Assembly: GCA_905178155.1 (NCBI GenBank)
Contig: CAJINV010000008.1
Coordinates: 3,229,303 to 3,293,302 of the forward strand
Direction: 5' to 3'
Length of the DNA stretch: 64,000 bases
Source: Amoebophrya sp. A120
Lineage: Eukaryota; Sar; Dinophyceae; Syndiniales; Amoebophryaceae
A model generated the notes under the pieces. It did not search any database. It saw nothing but the letters and a program-made list of their open reading frames with translations, and was not told the origin of the DNA. Both the position numbers and the translations under genes were made by a program. Shown one piece after another: positions 55,763 to 64,000 of this stretch (position 1 is its first letter; each line of letters begins with the position of its first letter).

Positions 55763-57577
55763 TCAAGCACTGGCACTACCACCAACGGGACGGCACATTT
55801 CCCAAGGAACGAAATCATCCAGAGCTTGCAAAATCCTATTCTGCAACCTGCCGACCACCTCTAGCACAATATTCTGGCCCCCGAGAAAGATGTCGTGGAA
55901 GGAAAGCAGCCGAACCCCCGCCAGCCTGGGTTGAACATGTGCTACAGTCTGCAGCAGCTTTCTGAAATTCGACGTCTCTTTCAGGTGTTTCACGTTCATC
56001 CAGAGCTTTTGTTTTTGAATGTCGAAATTATAAAGTCGTGAGGTACAACAACTATTCTTTTTACTGGAGCTAAAGGTTGCCGCACCTGCAGTCTTTCTTG
56101 GTACCATTATCGTGCTGTCATGTGAAAATTTCTTGTTCTGCCGCAGGAACCCCATCTTGAGGCACAGCCGCTTCGCGGGTGGGCTCAGGACGGTGCAGGT
56201 AAACAGTTCGACCTGTTCCTTCACCGCCTCCCGGTCCATGCAGCGCACCAGCCCGTGACCGACCTCTCTACCCCGGAGCTTGGGTAGAACCACGCAGTCC
56301 CACAGGGACCACGAGGCTCTCGGGGTGTTCCAACGAACTCCTTCTCTTACACCTTCACCTTCCCGAGAAGCAGAACGGACGCAAGCGCGGCCATCTTCTG
56401 TCGCCGTTGTTCCCCTCCTTCCTTTGTCCACCCCGAGACGCGATTTATTTTGTGAAGAACTCTTTATCGCCCGCAAAACGCCGACCAGCTCGGTGGGTGG
56501 ATTTCCTTTCTCCTTGTTCGGGTGCTCGTTTGAAGATTCAGCTCTATTTTGTCCCCCAAGAACATGCACAGCATTGGCTTTTCGCAGCGGCTCAACGACC
56601 GAATCCCGTTGCGTGTCTTCATGGTGCCTTTCCGAATGAACATCCTGGACCCGATTTCCCAATGCTGCAGAAGTAGCTGTACTAGATGATGAACCAGCAC
56701 AAGGGTCTTCTTCCCCGAGAAAAATCCGTTCGCACAGCACTACCACGCCGTCTCGCACGCTCGTTTGCAACTTCGGCCGCACGGCTACGTGGTAGATGCA
56801 GTAGACGCACGCGTAGTGAAAACAATGCAAGCCGAGTAGGAACAGGAAAAAGTCGCACGCAACCGGCACAAAACAGGAAGTCAGGATAAGTTTTGTGTTT
56901 TGGGGGAAGAAGAACACTAAAGCCGCCGCGCCACGGTCCTGTTGTAGAGGAGCCTGTTCATCAGGAGAGACTATTTTGTCGTTTTCTACGACCACCAGCA
57001 ACGACTGGAATTCTGCATTTTGTAAAAATTCTGTCCAAATTTTCTTCGCGACCGCGATCGCGTAAAAGAGAGGCAGAATGTAGGAGCGCAGGACCATTTT
57101 GGTCGTCACGGACACCATGAACCACAGGTGATGATGCGGGTCCCAGAGTTTTTCGAAAATAAGCGGAATATCCTCTTCCCGAGCGCGCCGGTAAACGAGC
57201 GAGTTCTTCAGAACTGCGAAACTTGCGGCAGGTGGCCGCGCTGACGTACCACTAGAAGTGCTGGCGCCGTAACAGGTCGGTGTAGATCCGCCTTTTGTTG
57301 CGCTGGCAACATCAGTGTCGGCCGACGACATTTCGTTACAAATGCCAGGTGTGCTCTTTGTAGTCGAGTTACTACTAGGAGTAAAATCTTGCATCCTGCC
57401 GTTAACAACAAAAGCGAACCGACGGAAGATGCTTCTGATTCTGCTTCTGAGCGACATGATGCATTGCAGAGGTGTCCCATCAGCGACCAACCGAGCGAGA
57501 TCTTTAACAAGAATACGAATACAACCGATACCGAAAGTGCGTAAACTTAAGTTGTTCAAAGTTGTCATGATTTTCAT
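55763..57577 (-). CDS. membrane GNAT-family N-acetyltransferase, intronless
   Basis: A single open frame of 604 residues. The GNAT fold begins near residue 128 (VYRRAREEDIPLIFEKLWD). Acetyl-CoA-binding motif A follows at about 428-446 (VVLPKLRGREVGHGLVR, the R/Q-x-x-G-x-G/A loop), and motif B near 468-477 (AKRLCLKMGF). Between the two halves lie hydrophobic stretches at about 160-176 and 230-267 (LILTSCFVPVACDFFLFLLG, HYACVYCIYHVAV) and a 130-residue polar insert. That combination recalls the NAT8-type layout with a membrane helix between N-terminal and catalytic parts. The substrate cannot be told from sequence. About 130 extra residues follow the domain. Start choice is uncertain: MSLRSRIRS at residue 41 or MSSADTDV at residue 83 are alternatives. 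It is the only long supported gene here with no intron. Confidence 0.72.
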   Translation of the reverse strand: MKIMTTLNNLSLRTFGIGCIRILVKDLARLVADGTPLQCIMSLRSRIRSIFRRFAFVVNGRMQDFTPSSNSTTKSTPGICNEMSSADTDVASATKGGSTPTCYGASTSSGTSARPPAASFAVLKNSLVYRRAREEDIPLIFEKLWDPHHHLWFMVSVTTKMVLRSYILPLFYAIAVAKKIWTEFLQNAEFQSLLVVVENDKIVSPDEQAPLQQDRGAAALVFFFPQNTKLILTSCFVPVACDFFLFLLGLHCFHYACVYCIYHVAVRPKLQTSVRDGVVVLCERIFLGEEDPCAGSSSSTATSAALGNRVQDVHSERHHEDTQRDSVVEPLRKANAVHVLGGQNRAESSNEHPNKEKGNPPTELVGVLRAIKSSSQNKSRLGVDKGRRGTTATEDGRACVRSASREGEGVREGVRWNTPRASWSLWDCVVLPKLRGREVGHGLVRCMDREAVKEQVELFTCTVLSPPAKRLCLKMGFLRQNKKFSHDSTIMVPRKTAGAATFSSSKKNSCCTSRLYNFDIQKQKLWMNVKHLKETSNFRKLLQTVAHVQPRLAGVRLLSFHDIFLGGQNIVLEVVGRLQNRILQALDDFVPWEMCRPVGGSASA

Positions 57578-58640
57578 GCTAGTACCGATGGGACGAAAGA
57601 GTAATACTAGACCAGGATTTCAGAAGATGATCATTGAAGACACAAGTCCAGCGAGTATTGAATCATGCTGAAGATGAACCCACAGACTTCAAACACGCAC
57701 CCTTCCCGCGGTAGCGCGAAGATCATGCTCTTGTAGTTCATCGGCTGCAGGCACTTCTTATGATGGTGCCATTCGTGGCCGTCTCTGCCCTATGTGTCTC
57801 TCAGGAGCAGGAAATGGACCACAGAGTATCAGGGCAACCTCTTACGTTTCATCATTCCCGTCCGGGATCACTGCGAGCGGGGCAGCGGAGCCCGCTTCAC
57901 TAAGGCCGTGCGCCGCCTTCGATCCGCATGGAAATGCAAAAACCCGCAATCGAGGAAATAGAAATACGAGCTTGTCGTGTGCGTAAAAAATGCAGCACTA
58001 CTTAAAGAAGTACAAAGCTTCTAAATGAAGACCCTAATAAAACTACCGAGGGACACCTGCAGCTGCTTCTGGTTCAACTTCATTCATAATCATAACAAGA
58101 AGATCTTCAGCTGCATGACCCGATGCAACGACAGCTCGGGCTCGTCCCTGGTACGCAGCACGACAAGTTGCACCAAAAATAAAATATGCGAGTTCAATTA
58201 GTATCTATCTGCAGCACTGAGCTGCAGCACGTGTTTCTCGTCCTCTACACCTACGACTTTTCAGCACGTGATACTTGATCCATCTGTTCGTTGTTTGCGG
58301 AAGGCTCCAGTATGCATGGCGCAAGTCGTATCGTCGGAATTGCAATTTATTATCACTCTCGAGGTCGAGGCTTTCCTCTCAAATTATTACGTCCATGAAT
58401 GAAAGCAAGGCAGATGCTGCATCACAGGTGGTTCTTCCTATGATCATCGATGGTCTCCAGTGCTGTCACAGCCGGAGCAAGATGAGCTCGGAGGTCATGA
58501 TCTTCCCAACGAGCAGCGAAGATTCGCTGACAACTACAACAAGATAGGTACTTATAATTTTTCGCTTGCGTCATTTTCTGCTACAGATGCTCGTCATCAA
58601 AGTGTTCGAGCAGGCAAAAGAATTTCTATTCCGCTCAGGC
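57578..58640. other. intergenic region
   Basis: No supported gene. Confidence 0.45.
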
Positions 58641-60632
58641 TCAACATCTTCTCGCGGTGCTCACAATAAGACTTTTGTGCACAGCATACTGCTCGGCTCT
58701 GCTTGGTCCCTCGGAGTTGGTACCGAACGCGCCATTTCAAAAGGAAAAAATCCCCCCTCCCCATATCGAAAACGAAACTTGTGATGCTGTATATGAGTAG
58801 ACAAATCGACTTGTATTGCTAGACGGCCAAGAGCCGCAGCTGTGGCCTCGTTTGCAGGCAATTTTCCATGCTGTTCCCCACTTCCACCTGCCTCCTGCCA
58901 TGCTGAAGATGCAAGGCTTTCCCACGCAGCCCAGCACTACAGTCCGCATCTTTTCTCTTCTAGCATGACTAAGCTGATTTGTGACCACAAATCTACATCA
59001 CAGATTTCCGTTTTGATGTGGGGAGGGGGAATTTTTGTTATCTTGATACGCCATACTTTTCAACCTCTTCCACATCGTCAGCCGGTGCTCCGTTTCCGTC
59101 TGGGAGAGTGGTAAATGATGGAAGAAATTAATAGATATTTCAGCTGCGACCTGCCAATCGCTTCCGACGTGGCAAAAACAAAATGGCGTATAATTAGTAG
59201 TTCCAGAATTACAATCAGGTCTATTTCCATTTAATACGCGTGAAGTAGCTACAGATTACAACAGGTAGTGTGTTCTGTATCTACTTACAAGTACCGCGGC
59301 CAAGCTTGCGTTCGTTTGCGCTGTTCCACGCGCGCCCGCTACGTCTCCGTCTCCCTTCCGTTATCCCAGCACAAAATGTTCTAGCACGACACCGTATCTT
59401 CTCTGAGACTGAGCAGCTCCTCTACGCACAATGAATAATGGATAACGATATAACTAATTGCAATAGAGGTTCATTCTTTTATGAAGAAAGACCTACAGAC
59501 GAGTGCGCAGACGTTGAATCATGATTTTGTAATTGAAAACTTTTACTTTCCCGTCGGTCTGTTCGTCGAGCAAGTAGAAATGATGAAATCGTAGCTGCTA
59601 CGATTCGTGCATTGATAAAATTTTTGCAGCATCTTAGCCCACTGCCATTGTTCCCCACGACCAGGTGATTCTCTGGGTCGCTGGTCTCTGGCGTGGCTTC
59701 GCCCGCCCGCTTTACCACCATGCGCAGCAACCGGGCGCGCTGGAACTCGCGCCACATGTACGTGTTTTTCGCCTTTTTCACGCCGTACGCCCGGCGGCTC
59801 TCGTTCGGCAGCGGCGTGCCCTCGCCCGCGTGCCGCTTCTGCTCGATTTTGGACACCTCCTGTCGCCGCCTCGATGTTGAACCTGTTGTCATTGACGATA
59901 CTATGATCTTCCCATGATGTGCTACAGGTATTCGTATACATAATACATTTTTGTGCACGCCCCTTCAGATTTGTTTTACATGTCCGTGCAGCTGCACATA
60001 GAACGGCGCGAACCAACAAAATCCGCCCTGAGCCGCTCGAACCTTACAGGTCCAACTCTCTAAAGCGGTTTCTGGGTGACAAAAGACACCGTTGGGGGGA
60101 GATGGCAACATATTAATCAATTGTATTCTATCTTCCTTTCGGGAATAAGCACTTTCTTTATACTTCTTTTCCCCACTCCGAGAGCCGACGACAGCGTTCC
60201 ACTCAGGATGCCGCCTGCGCTCGGTCTTCTGGCGGGCCCCGACGCGGCACTAAGACCAGCAGAAGAACTTGGATCCGCGGTCGCCGCAGGCGTACTACCG
60301 CCGGTCGCACTTGGATCTCCCACACCTGCATCTGGGCTCTCACCTCCCTGCAGAGAGTAGATCTCTACTTCTTCCTCCAGCACCGTGGGATCCAGGTCCA
60401 TCCAGCTGTCAAGTTTGTAGATCAGCCGGGAGAGCAACAGGGCAATCACGGTACACAAAACGATCCCCACGATGGCAGAAGTCTCCATGCTATCCTCATC
60501 CAGAGCGAGCTCGCGGCGGGCCGCGCTTCTCGGGAGGAGCAACCGTGCCGTGGCCTCAACCCCGAACTTGCGATCGACCTCCTGCCACATCGTAGAGACG
60601 AAGAGTTCGTCCTGCTGTGATGCGCCCCGCAT
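58641..60632 (-). CDS. single-pass membrane protein of unknown function, 278 residues
   Basis: Exons 60632-60153, 59859-59643, 59099-59049 and 58729-58641 sum to 837 nt, exactly 279 codons with the stop. The start is MRGASQQDELFVSTMWQEVD. A membrane helix lies at about residues 50-71 (SAIVGIVLCTVIALLLSRLIY), then an acidic stretch (DLDPTVLEEEVEIYSLQ), a Ser/Ala/Gly-rich linker and a basic charged part (KIEQKRHAGE, RRAYGVKKAKNTYMWREFQR). The first two introns read GT-AG, and the third is the family C element. The 51-nt third exon codes GNGAPADDVEEVEKYG. I recognise no family. An alternative is that the first exon ends at its own stop at 60117 and the rest is a separate gene, but the exact codon sum favours one gene. 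Confidence 0.6.
58735..59048. mobile_element. intron element, family C (duplication CGCCA)
   Basis: Starts TTTCAAAAGGAAAAAATCCCC (first bases differ from TAT) and ends GGGGAATTTTTGTTATC then TTGATA, with the CCCCTCCCCATAT inverted pair. CGCCA flanks it at 58730-58734 and 59049-59053. Removal joins EEVEKYG to AFGTNSEGP in frame. Confidence 0.88.
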
Positions 60633-60756
60633 GCGAGAAAAGAAGTGTGTTTAGTCTAACTTTGTGGTGTCGCACAGCACGCGCAATGGCTATGTACGTC
60701 TACTATCCTGCTGGTCCTTTATTACGCACGCACGATGCCGACGTCAACGTCTGTAG

Positions 60757-62263
60757 TTACGCTTGATTTAGATTCATTGACCTGCGGGTGTATAGCCAAT
60801 GCAAACATATTCGATTGTGCCCCCCGCACACGTAAGTATGTCGCTCCGCAGCTCGAGCTGAACAAATTCTTTGATTCCAAAAGGATTTTTCATTCCCCTC
60901 AATGTTTGTTGTCACTCTCCAAAGAAACAACGCGAAACAGATGATACCACAAACGAGACGGCCTGGCTGCAATGGCGGCCTTCTACCAAAAGCAAAACGG
61001 TAGCACTGCTGCAGAGAAACCAACGGAGATAGGCTGCGTACATATTCACGACTTAATTTCACGTGAAGTAGAGCGAAAGAAGAACACCATTCTCCAACAC
61101 CATCGTGAGCATTTGCAACAGTGTCGTGGTCCCTGAGTATGCGGCCATCATCTTTTTTCAACATAGACATTGTACTCTGCAACAGCAGTTGCAGTAGCGC
61201 CTCTGAAATAATTCCCATTTGGTGCATTTGATGCTGAGCAGCAGCAGAGGTAGAATTTCTTGTTTTCACCACAGGCTACAGAATTTCCCTGCGAAAGCTG
61301 GCTTTTTGGATCGGTCGCTCCGCCACAGACACCTCCATCATTTCGACCCCGCGGGCTGCGTATGCAAAGTGCAACCATATTCTTTCGCTTTTCGTCAACC
61401 TGGGCCTGGCTGGGAGTACAACAGGAAAAAAGCGAACTAACTTTGTCCTTCTGGTACTGCCGTGCATTTCATTTCGAAAAAATCCTCGAAGTGCCAACTG
61501 TATGCTGAACTTCAATCCAGTCGTCCCAGATAACCATGCCGCAGTTGACGTAGAGTAATATCATTGCAGTTGATACTTCGCGCAGCGACGTGATGCCCAG
61601 TTGCTGCAACAGTCCGCAAAGAATGAGGTCCCAAATATTCGTATAAACTGCAAAAAACCACGGGATGAGCGTGTCTGCAACTTCTGCTTCCAAATGCGTG
61701 GATGAAGAACAATCGCGCAATCTTGACAGCGATACTTGTCATTATCTCGGCTTCTCGCATGACAGATCGACAGCACGGGCTAAATGGGTTCGCATACAGG
61801 ATGAAAACCTCGGCATCAAGTCTGGTGTTGTACTAGGACTTGCATGGAAAATCATCTATTTCCTTGAATGCGAACGTCAAACTACTATACTTGACACGTA
61901 TTGGTAATCGTAAAAATTGAAAAATGTTTTGCCCCGGTATATACTCACTTCTACTACTTGCATTTAATATGCAGACATGCTCATTATGTGAGGGATCCAT
62001 TTCATGGCGTAATACTCGGCAAGTTCTTCGGCTGTGCTGTGCTTGATTGGCAGCAGTCGGCAGTCCTTCTGCGTATCGCACGAAAGAAAAAAATGCTTCA
62101 CTGAGGCGATCGGACTATCAGGGACTCGCATGACAAGTGATAGCGAAGGAAAGCGCCGCGAGCTGAATCTGCAATGCAAATGAATGTCCAACTCGCGCGA
62201 CAAGTTCCTTGTCGTTACATAGATTCGTGAGAGACTGCGCGCTCCATGACAAAGAAATTTCAT
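60757..62263 (-). CDS. possible exons of an unassigned gene
   Basis: Minus-strand stretches that look coding: about 62130-61990 (MRVPDSPIASVKHFFLSCDT, STAEELAEYYAMKWIPH), about 61700-61500 (LEAEVADTLIPWFFAVYTNI, LREVSTAMILLYVNCGMVIW), about 61345-61200 (VCGGATDPKSQLSQGNSVAC) and about 60990-60900 (GRLVCGIICFALFLWRV). They contain hydrophobic and Cys-rich parts, but I could not join them with certainty and recognise no family. Confidence 0.25.
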
Positions 62264-62977
62264 TGTTAGTACGTGCTAGTTCGAGGCTAAACGAGCAAGA
62301 ATGCGCGCGCTTCTAGCATTTATTCTAGCTGCAAGAAAGCACATCTTCTTCTTCTATGCTGCATCGGAATGAGAAAGAGCCACTACCACCGCGACACAAG
62401 TTTTTTAGGTAGCTATAAATACAGTAAAACAATCTTTTCGTGCGATAGCGCGGAAAAGAGAAGTACTGCCCGGACTCCGTCAGTTATCCATGAAAAAAAC
62501 TATGCTGAAAAATGCAGGACAGGCGAAAAGTGTAGTCGTGCTCCATGATCATCTTCTTCAAGTAATTTATAGAAGATACGACCTCCACAACCTCAGCTGC
62601 TTGTTTCTCTTTTTCACATCAGGTACGACTACACGCTCCTGAAGAAGAGGATTTAGAGACCAAGATGTTTTATTTTTCTGTCCCCACGAGCATGGAACAA
62701 AACATACCATATCGTTCTGTGCAGCCATGCCTCATTCAGAACAGCACAATTCTTTTTCTTCGATAAAAGAACCTCGACATTTTTTGCGACGTGACGCCTC
62801 CTAGCCGCGTCGAACTCGTCTTCCAGGACTACGCGACTTGGATTTGTCTTGCTGCCCTGCTATGCAAAAAAACACCTCGGGATGAGTATGACTGTACGTT
62901 GCAGACGACGCAAGACAGCTACACTTGCCATGCTGCACAACACGCGTACTTAATGGGTGACTCCATGCAAGTTCTTT
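62264..62977. other. intergenic region
   Basis: No supported gene. A pair of near-complementary stretches, TCGTGCTCCATGATCATCTTCTTC at about 62537 and the start-to-end related TACACGCTCCTGAAGAAGAGG at about 62630, is too loose to call a repeat. Confidence 0.4.
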
Positions 62978-63727
62978 TCACGACGTAGCCACACATGGCA
63001 AGTTTTCCCAGTTGTCGTAATTCTGTTCCTGTTGTAACCGTAAGTGCAAGTAGTTGTTCGCCGAAAATAAAGTCATACACAAAACAGAGTTTTTTTTCTT
63101 GGATACCGGCGGCTGCTGCGAATCTACTCCAAAAAAAATTGCAGGTGCGCCGATGCTATCATTTCTGTTCTCGTGTTCAGCATCCACGGTGGTTTTGCTT
63201 TTTCCTCCCTCTTCTCTCGCATCCACGACGACAGTTTTGCCGTCAGTGTTCCCGCCAGGACGCAGTGCCAAATTACCGGCGTCTCTTTTGCTTGTCCTCG
63301 CCGCGTGTGTACTACCTCCGGCGGCGGCTTGAATGACAACAACATCAGCCCCGCGGTCCTCGCACGCTCGAATCAAGTCCGGCTTCTCGAGGACCGATGT
63401 AGAAGTTGCACTTTCCGCCCTGTTGGTACCTGATCCATGATGTGATTTGGGTAGCATTTTGCTGTATCGTGGCGCGAACACAAACTTCTTCCCAAATCCC
63501 CAGAACGCTGGCGCCCCTCGACGGCTGCCAGCTTTACTTTGTATGTTCTCAAAGGTCACACCCTTCATACTGGTGCTGAACTCCGGCTCTGTATCAGTAA
63601 AGGCGTATCTGCGCTGCTTCGCAGCGTCTTGTGTACTACTAGATACAGCAGCGAGGCGTGCAGCAGGGACCGCACCGCGACGTCCGCGCCACAGAGGTGG
63701 CTGCGGACGTCGCACTTGTCCGCCCAC
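62978..63727 (-). CDS. unknown basic protein, 249-residue frame
   Basis: The frame from MGGQVRRPQPPLWRGRRGAV to the stop at 62978 is Arg- and Ala-rich at the N-terminus, which could be a targeting sequence, then GVTFENIQSKAGSRRGAPAF and RACEDRGADVVVIQAAAGGS. No domain is recognised. The C-terminal part after about 63130 is less codon-biased and may be intron. The gene may begin upstream of 63727. Confidence 0.4.
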   Translation of the reverse strand: MGGQVRRPQPPLWRGRRGAVPAARLAAVSSSTQDAAKQRRYAFTDTEPEFSTSMKGVTFENIQSKAGSRRGAPAFWGFGKKFVFAPRYSKMLPKSHHGSGTNRAESATSTSVLEKPDLIRACEDRGADVVVIQAAAGGSTHAARTSKRDAGNLALRPGGNTDGKTVVVDAREEGGKSKTTVDAEHENRNDSIGAPAIFFGVDSQQPPVSKKKNSVLCMTLFSANNYLHLRLQQEQNYDNWENLPCVATS

Positions 63728-64000
63728 AGACGTGGGTCGAACCGTGCTCCAGCACTGCGACGAGAGGTCGCAGCGCCGGGTGCAACAGAGGCTGCAACAA
63801 GTCCCGAACCCTCCCCAACAGAGGTCGCTAGCGGGCAGTGGCGGGCCACTGCGTCGCCGGAGAGAGGGGCCACGAGCCCGCTAAATCATATATATTCGCG
63901 TCATAGACGTCAGGATGTGCCTTGCTAGTGTGTGAACATAAAATAAGATGAGTAACAAGCCGCGCGTGCTTCTCTAGCATGCGCGCGCCATCTTCGCCGC

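Noticed and set aside
1-64000. CRISPR arrays, bacterial operons, riboswitches
   Set aside because: No regularly spaced repeats or prokaryotic gene layout; spliced genes with a KDEL protein show this is a eukaryotic nuclear genome.

Overview
The window is eukaryotic nuclear DNA. Its genes are split by many introns, the exons are moderately GC-rich and full of Ser/Ala/Thr/Gly low-complexity inserts, and the gaps are AT-richer. It holds an ER protein disulfide isomerase ending in KDEL, a tail-anchored cytochrome b5, an SLC35F6-type transporter and a VIP1/PPIP5K inositol pyrophosphate synthase. Every cellular gene I can support lies on the minus strand. Many introns are inverted-repeat elements with 5-bp direct duplications at their ends and non-canonical termini. 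From general knowledge of introner-rich alveolates, a syndinian dinoflagellate such as Amoebophrya is my best guess. That is an inference, and no marker gene here proves it.

Layout: 1-2139, 3' end of a Ty1/copia retrotransposon on the plus strand. 2134-5558, a C2-domain gene whose stop codon lies in the retrotransposon LTR end. 7888-8755, cytochrome b5. 10483-13483, SLC35F6-like transporter. 14419-18041, protein disulfide isomerase. 19304-22689, unknown gene carrying a 1.5-kb GC-rich insertion between two 44-bp direct repeats. 24140-29828, large secreted or type I membrane protein with divergent purple-acid-phosphatase-like motifs. About 31.5-32.1 kb, a weak small gene. 32384-40562, PPIP5K of about 2,359 residues. 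About 41.1-42.5 kb, possible small secreted protein gene. 44618-53992, giant unknown gene of about 2,629 residues. 55763-57577, intronless membrane GNAT acetyltransferase. 58641-60632, single-TM unknown protein. 61-62.3 kb, possible exons. 62978-63727, unknown ORF.

The most interesting system is the set of intron-forming elements. I place 18 in this one window. Most begin TAT and end ATA and are flanked by a 5-bp direct repeat. Removing the element plus one repeat copy restores the frame; for four genes the summed exon lengths come out as whole codons. In PPIP5K and the transporter the joined protein also matches the known family. Several sequence families share this end rule, one element is nested three deep, and two sit only 26 bp apart, leaving a micro-exon. 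Canonical GT-AG introns (all three in cytochrome b5, two in PPIP5K) occur alongside them.

The genes show no operon-like common pathway. The PDI and the cytochrome b5 are both ER-type proteins, and the rest are unrelated.
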